From: Terriglobia bacterium
GTDB lineage: Bacteria; Acidobacteriota; Terriglobia; Acidiferrales; UBA7541
Length of the DNA: 64,000 nt
Direction of reading: 5' to 3'
Assembly: GCA_020073605.1 (NCBI GenBank)
Contig: JAIQEW010000012.1
Location: 88,977 to 152,976 of the forward strand
Shown: in pieces, positions 51,884 to 61,303 of the stretch
Layout of the letters: every line of letters starts with the position of its first letter
Position numbering within the stretch: position 1 is the first letter of the stretch
Made by a program: the position numbers and the translations under genes
Notes under the pieces: generated by a model
Database searches by the model: none
What the model was told of the DNA's origin: nothing
What the model saw: only the letters and a program-made list of their open reading frames with translations

Positions 51884-53868
51884 GATGCGCTCTCCGCCGC
51901 CAGCAATTCAGCCCCTTGCGCGGCCACGGGCAAGCGCACGAAAAACGTGCAGCCGATGCCGTCGGGATTGTTCCGCGCGGAAATCTCTCCGCGATGGGCG
52001 CGGACGATTCCGTAACAGATGCTCAGCCCGAGGCCCGTCCCCTTGCCGACTTCCTTCGTCGTGAAGAACGGATCGAAAATGCGGTCCACGTGTGAAATGC
52101 CCGGGCCGTTGTCGCGAAACGCGATTTCCACGTGGCCGTCGCGCTGCGACGTGGAGATTTCCATTTTCCCGGGGCGCCGCACTTCCTGCATGGCGTCGTA
52201 GGCGTTGTTGAGAATATTGAGAAACACCTGCTGCAATTGGTGCGGATCGCCGATCGTGAGCGGCAACTCCTCGTCGTAGCGTTCGGCCATCTCGACCCCA
52301 TGATTCGAGAAATTGTAGGCGCGAAGCTGCACGGTCTGCCGCAGGACGGAGTTCACGCGCACCGGCTCGCGCTGCGCCGGCATGTGACGCGCGAAACTGA
52401 GCAGGTTTTGCACGATCACGCGCGTGCGCTGCGCCTCCTGCAGAATCACGCGCAGCTCGTCCTTGGCCTCCTCGGGAACCGCCGCATTCTCCAGCAGGAG
52501 ATCCGTGAACCCGACAATCGCGGCCAGGGGATTGTTCACTTCGTGCGCCACGCCGGAGACGAGCTGCCCGAGCGCCGCCATTTTTTCCGTGTGCATGAGC
52601 TTTGCTTGCAAATCGGCGGCGTCAGTCACGTCCGTCATCACCACGACGATGCTGTTGATGTCCCCTTGCTCGTCTCGCATCGGGCTCAAGCTGATTGAAA
52701 ACTGTCCTGCGGTCCCGTTGCTGCGAAAAAGCGGGAGTTCCAGATTGTCGAGGGCCGCGCCCTGCAGCGTTCGCTCGAGCGCTTCGGCGAGCAGCGGCCG
52801 CCGCGCCTGAGGAATCATTTCCACCAGCGGGCGGCCCAGAAGATCTTCCTCGCGGTAGCCCGCTTCGAAACAGCGGCGATTCGCATAGCTGACGAGGCCC
52901 GCGGTGTCGAGCACCAGAATCATGCTCTGCGTGTTGTTCAGAATATTGCGATTGAAATCGCGCTCGCGCCGATAGCGGCGCTCGGCCTCGCGGCGATCGG
53001 TGATGTCTTTCAGCACGTGGATCGTGCGCCCTTCGTCTTCTTCGCAGGGATGGATATGGGACGTGGAGACAAGATACGTGCGGCTCCCCGCGGGATGGAT
53101 GAATTCTTCGAGCGCCGCTTTCGCGTTGCGACAGAATGGACATCGCCCCGGTTGCGGCGGCGACGCCAGCAGTTCCAGCCTTCCGATGTCGCGCCCCACC
53201 GCTTCGCTGGGACGCACTCCGATCAGATCGGCAAGCGCGCGATTCAGGCGCAGCACACGTCCGGCGTGATCGTGTACGACGATGAAATCGGAGATGGCGT
53301 CAAAATCCTCGACCCATTGCTTCCGCGAGCGTTCGACGCGCGTGAACAGGCGCACGTTTTCCAGCGCCACCGACGCATGGCTCGCCAGCGCTTCGAGAAG
53401 CTGCTCTTCGGTATCGGAGAGTTCGCGGCCCAGGTCGGCGAGGCACAGCGCGCCCAGCAGCGCGCCTTCACTGCCGGTTAGCCGCACAAGAACGAGATCG
53501 CGCCATCCCAGCGCATCTATAAGTTCGCGGCCCAGGATCGTGGCGGCGGGTCCGGAGCGCAGCCCGACGGCGGGGACGTTTGCCTGCTCGGCGAGCGCGG
53601 CCGCCAGGCGTTGCTGCACCGCGGGCTCCCAGCGATCCGCAGGCCCGTTGAGCGCCGCAATTCCCCACTCGGCGCCGCGGTCCAGCGCCAACACGGCAGC
53701 CCGCGCCCCCAGCATTTCCGTCGCGCGGGCGGTCAGCCGCCGCGAGATTTCGGCCGCGCCGAGGGATGGATTCAGTTCGAGCGTTGTAGCGGAGAACTGC
53801 GCCAACAAGCTCTGAAAAGAGCCGCCGACGCGAGAAGGGACTTCCCGGATTCGTCTCAGAGCACGCAT
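51880..53868 (-). CDS. Soluble GAF/PAS sensor histidine kinase
   Basis: No membrane helix is visible. Residues about 30-190 look like a GAF domain, followed by two PAS domains (about 200-300 and 310-430, with FDAISDFIVVHDHAGRVLR and MILVLDTAGLVSYANRRCFE). The HisKA His is in LVSGVAHEVNNPLAAIVGF, and the ATPase has FRDNGPGI and GKGTGLGLSICYGI. A CPFCRN motif in the first PAS could bind metal or sense redox. It should phosphorylate the downstream receiver and sigma54 activator. Confidence 0.92.
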   Translation of the reverse strand: MRALRRIREVPSRVGGSFQSLLAQFSATTLELNPSLGAAEISRRLTARATEMLGARAAVLALDRGAEWGIAALNGPADRWEPAVQQRLAAALAEQANVPAVGLRSGPAATILGRELIDALGWRDLVLVRLTGSEGALLGALCLADLGRELSDTEEQLLEALASHASVALENVRLFTRVERSRKQWVEDFDAISDFIVVHDHAGRVLRLNRALADLIGVRPSEAVGRDIGRLELLASPPQPGRCPFCRNAKAALEEFIHPAGSRTYLVSTSHIHPCEEDEGRTIHVLKDITDRREAERRYRRERDFNRNILNNTQSMILVLDTAGLVSYANRRCFEAGYREEDLLGRPLVEMIPQARRPLLAEALERTLQGAALDNLELPLFRSNGTAGQFSISLSPMRDEQGDINSIVVVMTDVTDAADLQAKLMHTEKMAALGQLVSGVAHEVNNPLAAIVGFTDLLLENAAVPEEAKDELRVILQEAQRTRVIVQNLLSFARHMPAQREPVRVNSVLRQTVQLRAYNFSNHGVEMAERYDEELPLTIGDPHQLQQVFLNILNNAYDAMQEVRRPGKMEISTSQRDGHVEIAFRDNGPGISHVDRIFDPFFTTKEVGKGTGLGLSICYGIVRAHRGEISARNNPDGIGCTFFVRLPVAAQGAELLAAESAS

Positions 53869-53910
53869 GGAGGATTAGGAGGCTTCGCGCGCTTCGCCTG
53901 TACTACGTTG

Positions 53911-53940
53911 ACGTTACGGCCTTATCTCAATTTGAGTCAA
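53911..53940 (-). promoter_or_regulatory. Promoter candidate for the kinase operon
   Basis: On the minus strand TTGACT, an 18-base spacer and TAACGT; the -10 is weak. It lies about 45 bases before the kinase start in the 340-base divergent region. Confidence 0.35.
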
Positions 53941-53993
53941 GAAATGCGCACGGGCGGTTGCCGTAAGGGGTAATCCGGCCAATCGTCGCAACC

Positions 53994-54030
53994 TGAGACC
54001 CCGGAGACGGTCGGCAGAGGCGTTTGAGAC
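53994..54030. promoter_or_regulatory. Candidate activator sites (TGAGAC pair) for cluster B
   Basis: TGAGAC occurs at 53,994 and 54,025, 31 bases (three helical turns) apart, with GGAGAC between at 54,003. They lie about 150-180 bases upstream of the start predicted from the sigma54 promoter. Confidence 0.45.
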
Positions 54031-54148
54031 GGGCGGGCCAGCAGTTCCGCGCTGCCGCGAAACCCTCGGAGCTCGTAACACGTTCCACCGCAATCGGTTA
54101 CAAAATAAGTTGCCGGGTTGCCGCACCATCGCCAGAACCCATCGCTCA

Positions 54149-54165
54149 TGGCACCCCCCTTGCAT
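54149..54165 (+). promoter_or_regulatory. Sigma54 promoter of chemosensory cluster B
   Basis: TGGCAC-N5-TTGCAT is a near-perfect -24/-12 element. It lies 43 bases before the TonB-like gene, with no competing sigma70 promoter. Confidence 0.85.
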
Positions 54166-54208
54166 TTCACGGAGTTGGGATTTTCCCTTCGGGGGAGGAC
54201 TGGGATCA

Positions 54209-54553
54209 ATGAAACGCAAACTCATACTTGCAGCACTGAGTTTAACGCTACTTCTAGGAAGGCCGGTCGTTGTGCCGTCGAAGACTTCCGCACAGGACGC
54301 TTCGACGGACGCCGGCAAACGCAAGGTCCGGACCAGGGTCGTTCCTGAGTATCCGCCTCTAGCCAAGCAGATGAACGTCACAGGAAAGGTCAAGATCGAG
54401 GCCACGGTGGCGGCCGATGGACGCGTGGTGGGCACGAAAGTCGTGGGGGGTAGTCCGCTACTCGTCAACGCAGCGCTTGACGCCGTGAAGAAGTGGCATT
54501 TCGAGCCGGGTTCGAAAGACACGACGGAAATCGTCGAGTTCACGTTCAACTGA
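54209..54553 (+). CDS. Small secreted TonB C-terminal domain protein
   Basis: ATG at 54,209 follows GGGGGAGG. A signal peptide (about residues 1-28, LILAALSLTLLLG) is followed by a TonB C-terminal domain (YPPLAKQMNVTGKVKIEATVAADGRV, AALDAVKKWHFEPG). There is no Pro-rich spanning region, so it is a free periplasmic domain, not a normal TonB. As first gene of the sigma54 operon it may act with the receptor or an outer-membrane partner. Confidence 0.85.
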   Translation: MKRKLILAALSLTLLLGRPVVVPSKTSAQDASTDAGKRKVRTRVVPEYPPLAKQMNVTGKVKIEATVAADGRVVGTKVVGGSPLLVNAALDAVKKWHFEPGSKDTTEIVEFTFN

Positions 54554-54616
54554 CGAGGGCGGCAGACCCTCAACGTCCAGCAGTCTTTGAAGTACGGGGA
54601 GTGGAGGCTTTTCAAA

Positions 54617-56620
54617 ATGACGATTGGTAGGAAGCTCTATTACGGGTTCGGCGCCATCCTGGCGATCATTCTGTTCCTGTTCGTCATCAACATCTTCAGC
54701 GTGATCCGCCAGTACAGCGCACGCTCCGCGGTCGCGGCCACGCTGGCCGATGTGCAGACGATCGAGGGCGTTCGCTACAAAATGATCGCGAACCGCCTCT
54801 CCCTTGGCAACTACCTTCTAAGCGGCGACCTGCGCGACGAAGATAAGACCAACAAGGGCATCAACGAACTCCAGCAACTCCTGAAAGATGGCCAATCGAA
54901 GGCCAATGACTCCGGGCTCCGCACGGCGCTCTCGCAGGTGGAAGACAATGAGCGCGGCTGGGCCGACAATTTCGCCAAGGATATGATCGCCAAGCGGCAT
55001 CAGGTCGATTCCGGCGACACCACCGTTGCCGATCTTCAGATCTTCTATTTGCAGCACGATCCGGCCTCCTGGATCAACCGGTCCGCGGCGATCCTCGACG
55101 ATGCCAATCGTTCGGTGCAGAAAGCCCAGGAAGAGTCCAACGCGTCTTCCGCCACGGCGACGATGGTCAGCGCCATTATCACGACATTGGGCACCTTGCT
55201 GGCCGTCGTGCTTGGAGGATGCATTGCCTTCTACACGGCGAAATCGATCACGGAACCGGTGCGTCACCTCATCGATGTAGCGCACCGGATCAGCAACACC
55301 GGCGACCTCGACCAAACGATCGATATCCATCGCGGCGATGAAGTAGGGGTTCTCGCGGACAATTTCAACAAGATGATCGTTCACCTGAAGGAGATGGCCT
55401 CCGTTTCGGCGGCGATCGCCGAGGGCCAGTTGTCCGTCTCCATCCAACCGCGCTCGCAGCAAGACACGATGGCGAGGGCATTCTCGCGAATGACGCAGGG
55501 TCTCCGCGAGCTGGTCCGCCAGGTGCGCGACAGCGCATCGCAGGTGGCCAGCGGCGCGGGACAGATGGCCAGCGCGTCGGACGAGTCAGCCAAGGTCAGC
55601 GTGCAGGCGGCCTCGGCCATCGATGAAGTCACGAGCACGATGCACGAGATGAGCATCAACGTGCAGAACGTCGTGAAGAACACCCAGGTGCAGGCCTCGA
55701 GCGTCGCGGAGACCTCCTCCTCCATCGATCAGATGGTCACGTCGATCCAGCGCGTCGCGGACACCGCCAAGGTGCTCGTGGATATCTCGCATCGATCCCG
55801 CGAGGAAGCCCGGACCGGCATGGTCACGATGGACAAAGCCACCGAAGGCCTCAATCGCACCAGCCACGCCATCCAGTCTTCCGCGGAAATCATCGACGCT
55901 CTGGGCCGCCGCGCCGACGATATCGGCAAGATCATCGAAGTGATCGACGATCTCGCCGAGCAGACCAACCTGCTCGCGCTCAATGCCGCGATCGAAGCCG
56001 CGCGCGCCGGCGAACACGGCCTCGGATTCGCCGTGGTCGCCGAAGAAGTGCGCAAGCTCGCGGAGAAATCCACGCAGTCGACCAAGGAAATCTCCGATCT
56101 CATCCAGGGAATTCAAAAGGAAGCCCGCGAGGCCGTCGAGAACATGGATAAGAGCACGACGATGGTCCAGGAGGGCCTCGTGCTCAATAAGGACCTCAGT
56201 CTCGCGCTCGATAAGATCTCGGACGTGGTCTCGGAAGTTTACAAGTTCTCGCAGGAAATCGGCGCGGCCACCATGGAGCAATCCAGCGGTTCCGCGCAGA
56301 TCGCCAAGGCCACCAACCGCCTCACCGAAATCACGCAGGAAATCAACTCGTCGGTCGAAGAGCAGGCTTCGGGAGCGCAGGCTGTGGTCCGCTCGATGGA
56401 GCGGATGCGCGAGCTTGTGCAGCAATCCACGTCGAGCTCCACGGAATTGGCCGCGGCAGCCGAGCAGATGTCGAAGCTGTCTCGAGCCCTTCTCGACTCG
56501 ATGGACCGCTTCGTCGTCGAGGATTCGCATGCGGACAATCGGCGGCACATCGGGCGCCGGCCCGCGCTCTCGCAGGAACGGCACACCTCGGAGGAGTACG
56601 CCGAAGTGGTCCGGTCCTGA
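54617..56620 (+). CDS. Methyl-accepting chemotaxis receptor (cluster B)
   Basis: Start at MTIGRKLYYGFG after GGAGTGGAGG. A membrane helix (about 9-31) leads to a periplasmic four-helix-bundle domain (about 35-190), a second helix (about 193-216), HAMP with a possible second HAMP (about 216-320), and a signalling domain with [34 protein letters not shown] in overlapping parts. The C-terminus ends HTSEEYAEVVRS, without a clear CheR-tethering pentapeptide. It is the sensor for the downstream kinase. Confidence 0.93.
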   Translation: MTIGRKLYYGFGAILAIILFLFVINIFSVIRQYSARSAVAATLADVQTIEGVRYKMIANRLSLGNYLLSGDLRDEDKTNKGINELQQLLKDGQSKANDSGLRTALSQVEDNERGWADNFAKDMIAKRHQVDSGDTTVADLQIFYLQHDPASWINRSAAILDDANRSVQKAQEESNASSATATMVSAIITTLGTLLAVVLGGCIAFYTAKSITEPVRHLIDVAHRISNTGDLDQTIDIHRGDEVGVLADNFNKMIVHLKEMASVSAAIAEGQLSVSIQPRSQQDTMARAFSRMTQGLRELVRQVRDSASQVASGAGQMASASDESAKVSVQAASAIDEVTSTMHEMSINVQNVVKNTQVQASSVAETSSSIDQMVTSIQRVADTAKVLVDISHRSREEARTGMVTMDKATEGLNRTSHAIQSSAEIIDALGRRADDIGKIIEVIDDLAEQTNLLALNAAIEAARAGEHGLGFAVVAEEVRKLAEKSTQSTKEISDLIQGIQKEAREAVENMDKSTTMVQEGLVLNKDLSLALDKISDVVSEVYKFSQEIGAATMEQSSGSAQIAKATNRLTEITQEINSSVEEQASGAQAVVRSMERMRELVQQSTSSSTELAAAAEQMSKLSRALLDSMDRFVVEDSHADNRRHIGRRPALSQERHTSEEYAEVVRS

Positions 56621-56637
56621 GAACGCACACAACCATC

Positions 56638-57138
56638 ATGGAAAAGGAACTCCAGGTCGTCGGTTTTCGGATCGGGCGCGAGACGTTTGGATTGCCCATC
56701 TCGCTCGTCCGGGAAATCGTCCGCGTTCCGGAAATCACGGCTGTGCCCAATGCGCCCGATTACATTGAAGGCGTCATCAACCTGCGCGGGCGGATCATTC
56801 CGATCGTGGACTTGCGCAAACGCTTCGGCGAAAAATCGTTCGAGCCGAACAAGAAGAACCGCATCGTGGTGGTCGAGCTGGAATCACGGGCCATCGGCCT
56901 GCTGGTGAATTCCGCCTCCGAGGTCCTGCGGATTCCTCCTTCCGAAATCGAGGAGCCGCACAACGTCTTCAAGGAAGGCGAGCTCAACTACATCACGGGC
57001 GTGGGCAAGTTGAAAGGCCGGCTCGTCATCCTGCTCGATCTGGCTCGGATTCTCCAGCGCGGAGAGCTCCAACGCCTTGACGAAGCCGCCGATTCCGCTG
57101 ACGCCGTTCTCGCGGGCGGCAGAGTGCGAGGCTCCTAA
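56638..57138 (+). CDS. cheW: CheW adaptor (cluster B)
   Basis: Canonical CheW: VVGFRIGRETFGLPISLVREIVRVP, YIEGVINLRGRIIPIVDLRKRFG and IGLLVNSASEVLRIP. It follows the receptor by 17 bases. 166 residues, ordinary length. Confidence 0.95.
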   Translation: MEKELQVVGFRIGRETFGLPISLVREIVRVPEITAVPNAPDYIEGVINLRGRIIPIVDLRKRFGEKSFEPNKKNRIVVVELESRAIGLLVNSASEVLRIPPSEIEEPHNVFKEGELNYITGVGKLKGRLVILLDLARILQRGELQRLDEAADSADAVLAGGRVRGS

Positions 57139-57168
57139 GCCGGGCCCAGGATCATCACCGAGGAACGA

Positions 57169-58077
57169 ATGTCCACCACACTGACGACGCAGGTCCCGCT
57201 CTCCGACGCCGAATTGAAGCTGTTGCAGACTCTGGTCTATCAGGAATGCGGCATGTACTTCGACGAACGCCGCACTCATTTCCTGCGCGACCGGCTCCAG
57301 CGCCGCATGAAGGTTTGCCAGCTCGATTCGTTTTACAGCTACTACCAGCTGCTCACCAGCCGGGAAGGCAAACAGGAACTGACAGCGCTCCTCGAAAACC
57401 TGACCGTCAACGAAACCAGCTTTTTTCGCATTCGTCCACAACTCGAACTGTTTCAGAAGGTGGTGCTCGAAGAAATCCTGAAGCGCAAGCAGGAGCGGCG
57501 CGATTGGACGCTGCGCATCTGGAGCGCCGGCTGCTCGACCGGACAGGAGCCTTACACGCTGGCCATTCTCGTCTGCGACGCGCTCGCCTATTACTACCTG
57601 CGCAATCCCCTGCCCTTCGACATGCCGACGCCGAAGCCCTTGATTCCGCCTCCCTGGAAGGTCGAGATCGTTGCTTCGGATATCAGCTACTCGGCGCTGC
57701 TCACGGCGCAGCAGGGCGTTTATACCGAACAGCAGATGGAGACCGTGGATTACACCACGCGCCTGCGCTATTTCGACAAAGTCGGAGACAAGTACTCGAT
57801 AAAGCCCGCGCTGAAAAGCCTGGTGCAGTTTGATTTTCACAATTTGAAGACGGAGTACCTTCCGCAGCGCAACGACGTCATCTTCTGCCGCAACGTGATG
57901 ATCTATTTCGATGAGGCGGAGCAGAAGCGGCTGATCGACAAGTTCCACCGCTGCCTCAATCCGGAGGGTTATCTCTTCGTCGGCCACGCCGAGAGCCTTT
58001 TCGGCCTCACCACCAAGTTCCACATGATTCATGAAAACAACGCGACGGTGTACCAGCGAATCGAGGGGGCGCAGTGA
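57169..58077 (+). CDS. cheR: CheR methyltransferase (cluster B)
   Basis: The S-adenosylmethionine motif is IWSAGCSTGQEPYTLAI, with NETSFFRI and FCRNVMIYFD intact. The start has GAGGAACGA in front. The region after DALAYYYLRN carries an insertion of about 20 residues relative to the cluster A enzyme (PFDMPTPKPLIPPPWK). The stop overlaps the CheA GTG. Confidence 0.95.
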   Translation: MSTTLTTQVPLSDAELKLLQTLVYQECGMYFDERRTHFLRDRLQRRMKVCQLDSFYSYYQLLTSREGKQELTALLENLTVNETSFFRIRPQLELFQKVVLEEILKRKQERRDWTLRIWSAGCSTGQEPYTLAILVCDALAYYYLRNPLPFDMPTPKPLIPPPWKVEIVASDISYSALLTAQQGVYTEQQMETVDYTTRLRYFDKVGDKYSIKPALKSLVQFDFHNLKTEYLPQRNDVIFCRNVMIYFDEAEQKRLIDKFHRCLNPEGYLFVGHAESLFGLTTKFHMIHENNATVYQRIEGAQ

Positions 58078-60170
58078 GTTTTCCTTCCGACGAACAGGCC
58101 TCCGAGCTCCGCGACCTCTTTTTCGAGAGCGCCGAGGAGATTCTCCAGGGCATGAACGAGGCGGGGCTCGCCCTCGAGGAGCATCCGGGCGATACCGAAC
58201 AGCTTCGCCACGTCCGGCGCGCGGTTCACACGCTCAAGGGTGATTCCGCCGCGTGCGGCTACCGTCAGTTGAGCGAGCTCGCCCACGATTTGGAGGACGT
58301 GCTCACGCCCGAGCTCGTCCAGCAGCACGCCGGCCTGATTCCCGAAGTGATTCTGACCGCGGCCGACACCTTTCACGAAATGCTGGCGGCCTACCGGAAC
58401 AATCTCCAGCCGCCCGAAGGCGGGGCCCTGCGCGAGCACATTCAGCGGCTGCTGAACAAGCCCGCCGCGCGCCCGCAGAATGCGACCACCGAAATCAAGT
58501 TCGAGTGGTCCGAATACGAGCGGCTCATGGTCGCCGAAGCGATTCGCCGCGGCGAAATCGTCTACAACGTCGCACTGCAACTCGATCCGGAAGCACTCCT
58601 GCCCGCCGCTGCCTTCGAGCTCGCCAAAAAAGCGATCGAAGGCGCCGGCAAGATTCTCGCCATCCGTCCCGAAGCCGGCGCATCCACGGAAAACGTGCGG
58701 CAGATCCAGGCGGCGCTTTCGAGCACGAAGCCGTCGGATTGGATCCGGAAGCGCTGCCACGTGCCCTCGGTCGTCGCAAACATTTCCGTCGAGCGAGCGC
58801 CCATTCCGCAAGCAGCGCCGCGCGACCTGCTGGAAATTCTGATCGAATCGGAAGCGGCCGCCCTTTCCGCCGGTGTGAAGGCGGGCGGGCCGGAGCTGGC
58901 CGCCACTGACGAGGAAGAGACGCACGAAGCAAGCGCCCCGGCCGGACTTGCGCACGCCGCCGCGGAAAACACGCTGCGCGTGGACGCAAACCGGATCGAC
59001 ACCGTGATGAACCTGGTCGGTGAAATGATCATCGGCAAGTCGATGCTGCAACGCGTGATCACGGAATTCGAGCGGCAGCACTCCAGGGATCCGCTGCGCG
59101 GCAAACTCTCCGACGCTCTCGCGTTTCAGTCGCGCGTGCTGGGAGAGCTGCAAAAGTCCGTGATGAAGATCCGCATGGTGCCCGTCGAGCAGCTCTTCCG
59201 CCGCTTTCCTCGCATCGTCCGCGACGTCGCCCGGCTGCGCAACAAGGATATCGGCCTCGAAATCACGGGCCAGAACACGGACCTCGATAAGAGCATCCTG
59301 GACTCGCTCGCCGAGCCTCTCGCGCACGTGGTCCGCAACGCTGCCGACCACGGCATCGAAACCGCCGCGGAACGCGAGGCTGCGGGAAAGCCGGCGCGCG
59401 GCACGATCCGCCTGAACGCATACCACGACGGCGATCAAGTGGTGATCGAGGTTTCCGACGACGGCCACGGCCTCGATCGGGAAAAGATCGTCCGCCGGGC
59501 CATCGAGCGCGAAATACTCTCCGCCGAAAAAGCGGCCCAGCTGAACGAGGCCGAAGCGCTCCATTTGATTTTCGAGCCGGGATTGAGCACGGCGGATGAA
59601 GTCACGGAGATTTCCGGCCGCGGCGTGGGGCTCGATGTCGTCAAGGCGTCGCTCGAAACCATGAAGGGTTCGATCGAACTCGAAAGCCAGCCGGGACGTG
59701 GCACCACGTTCCGCCTTCTCGTGCCGCTCACGCTCGCCAGCATTCAGGCGCTGCTGTTTCGCGTTCACGGCCGCCTCTATGCGGTGCCGCTGGCGTCTGT
59801 GGCGGAAATCACCCGCATCACCGACGAGGACATTCACCGCGTCGATGACCACGAGGTCTTTCAGTTGCGCGAACAAGTCCTCACGCTGGTCCGGCTCGAC
59901 CGGCTCGACGCGCAAGCTCAGGAAGGGCGAGCCAAACGCATTTTCGTGATCGTGATCGGCACCGGCGCCGGGCGGCGGTTCGGTCTCGCGGTGGACAGCT
60001 TGATGGGTGAAGAGGAACTCGTCATCAAGGCCCTCGAGGACCAACTCGTCACGTCTCCGCTCGTCAGCGGCGCATCCATTTTGGGCGATGGAACGGTCGT
60101 GCTGATCTTGAACGTTCCAGCCGTCGTTTCGCATCTGGCCAGAATCCCGGCATTGGGAGCCACGGCATGA
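58074..60170 (+). CDS. cheA: CheA histidine kinase (cluster B)
   Basis: A GTG start (overlap GTGA) gives 698 residues: one Hpt (about 5-120, VHTLKGDSAACGY), a linker domain of uncertain fold, dimerisation domain (about 300-370), HATPase (HVVRNAADHGIET, DDGHGLDREKI, GRGVGLDVV) and CheW domain (about 560-690). It is a classical single-Hpt CheA without receiver, unlike the cluster A kinase. Confidence 0.95.
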   Translation: MSFPSDEQASELRDLFFESAEEILQGMNEAGLALEEHPGDTEQLRHVRRAVHTLKGDSAACGYRQLSELAHDLEDVLTPELVQQHAGLIPEVILTAADTFHEMLAAYRNNLQPPEGGALREHIQRLLNKPAARPQNATTEIKFEWSEYERLMVAEAIRRGEIVYNVALQLDPEALLPAAAFELAKKAIEGAGKILAIRPEAGASTENVRQIQAALSSTKPSDWIRKRCHVPSVVANISVERAPIPQAAPRDLLEILIESEAAALSAGVKAGGPELAATDEEETHEASAPAGLAHAAAENTLRVDANRIDTVMNLVGEMIIGKSMLQRVITEFERQHSRDPLRGKLSDALAFQSRVLGELQKSVMKIRMVPVEQLFRRFPRIVRDVARLRNKDIGLEITGQNTDLDKSILDSLAEPLAHVVRNAADHGIETAAEREAAGKPARGTIRLNAYHDGDQVVIEVSDDGHGLDREKIVRRAIEREILSAEKAAQLNEAEALHLIFEPGLSTADEVTEISGRGVGLDVVKASLETMKGSIELESQPGRGTTFRLLVPLTLASIQALLFRVHGRLYAVPLASVAEITRITDEDIHRVDDHEVFQLREQVLTLVRLDRLDAQAQEGRAKRIFVIVIGTGAGRRFGLAVDSLMGEEELVIKALEDQLVTSPLVSGASILGDGTVVLILNVPAVVSHLARIPALGATA

Positions 60171-61303
60171 GCCAGAAGATCCGCGTGCTCGTGGTGGACG
60201 ATTCCGCACTGATGCGGAAGCTCATTCCGCAGGCCCTGATGAGCGATCCCACGATCGAAGTCGTGGGCACGGCGATGGACGGACTGATCGGCCTGAAGAA
60301 GATCCAGGAGCTCCGCCCGAATGTCGTGACGCTCGATCTCGAGATGCCGCGCATGGACGGGATCGAGATGCTGCGCCAGATCACGCGCCAACATCGCGTT
60401 CCGGTGATCGTCGTGAGCGCGCACACCGAGGAAGGCGCCTCTCTCACGCTCAAGGCGCTGGCACTCGGCGCGTTCGATTTCGTGACCAAGCCGCAGGAAG
60501 CCGCTTCGGGCCGCATCGCGCAGATCGCTTCCGAGCTTGCCCTCAAGATCAAGGTCGCCGCCTCTTCGGGCGCGCCGAAAATGATCATCACGGTGCCGAA
60601 CGAGAAGCGGAAGGCGCCGCGCAAGTTTTCCACGCAGCCGCGCTGGCCCACGCGCATCGTCGCCATCGGCATCTCCACGGGAGGGCCGAATGCGCTGCAA
60701 TACCTTTTCTCCCAGCTTCCGGAGGATTTCCCGGGATGCCTGCTTGTCGTGCAGCACATGCCGGAGGGATTCACGGAAATGTTTGCGCGGCGGCTCGACG
60801 AGTCCTCGGCCCTCGAAGTGAAGGAAGCGCAATCGGGCGACCTGCTGCTCGCCGGCCGCGCTCTGATCTGCCCCGGGAACCGCCACATGAAGGTTTGCCA
60901 CATGGAGCATGGAGACGTCGCGATCCTGGTGGACCAGCCGCGCGTCAACGGCCACCGGCCCTCCGTGGACGTGCTGTTTCACTCGGTGGCGCAGGTTTTC
61001 GGCGACCGCGCTGTGGCGGTGCTGATGACCGGCATGGGCGAAGACGGCGCCGCTGGCTTGGGCGCCATACAGGCCGCCGGAGGATTCACGATCGCGCAGA
61101 GCCCGGATACTTGCGTCGTGGACAGCATGCCTCGCGCCGCAATTGCCCGCGGTTTTGCGAGCCGCGTGATTTCACTGCCGGGCCTTGCCAGCATGTTGCA
61201 GGCGAAATGTGCAGCCGAGCGTCCGCCGGTGGAACCGGACGCGGCCGTGGTGCCCGAAGGCGCGGGCGCCGGAGAAGGAATTTCGAGAAGGAGATCGTCA
61301 TGA
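60167..61303 (+). CDS. cheB: CheB methylesterase (cluster B)
   Basis: Receiver (VVDDSALM, VTLDLEMPRMDG) plus methylesterase with triad in AIGISTGGPNAL (Ser), VVQHMPEGF (His) and TGMGEDGAAGL (Asp). Overlaps CheA (ATGA) and CheY (ATGA). Confidence 0.95.
   Translation: MSQKIRVLVVDDSALMRKLIPQALMSDPTIEVVGTAMDGLIGLKKIQELRPNVVTLDLEMPRMDGIEMLRQITRQHRVPVIVVSAHTEEGASLTLKALALGAFDFVTKPQEAASGRIAQIASELALKIKVAASSGAPKMIITVPNEKRKAPRKFSTQPRWPTRIVAIGISTGGPNALQYLFSQLPEDFPGCLLVVQHMPEGFTEMFARRLDESSALEVKEAQSGDLLLAGRALICPGNRHMKVCHMEHGDVAILVDQPRVNGHRPSVDVLFHSVAQVFGDRAVAVLMTGMGEDGAAGLGAIQAAGGFTIAQSPDTCVVDSMPRAAIARGFASRVISLPGLASMLQAKCAAERPPVEPDAAVVPEGAGAGEGISRRRSS

Noticed and set aside
17037..54030. Link between TGAGAC in the phage iterons and TGAGAC upstream of the chemosensory promoter
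   Set aside because: Only six bases are shared and the contexts differ; coincidence is the simplest reading.
58029..60209. 726-codon open frame antisense to cheA of cluster B
   Set aside because: It is a mirror of a GC-rich gene with strong CheA signatures on the other strand; the translation is His/Arg/Asp-rich without domains.
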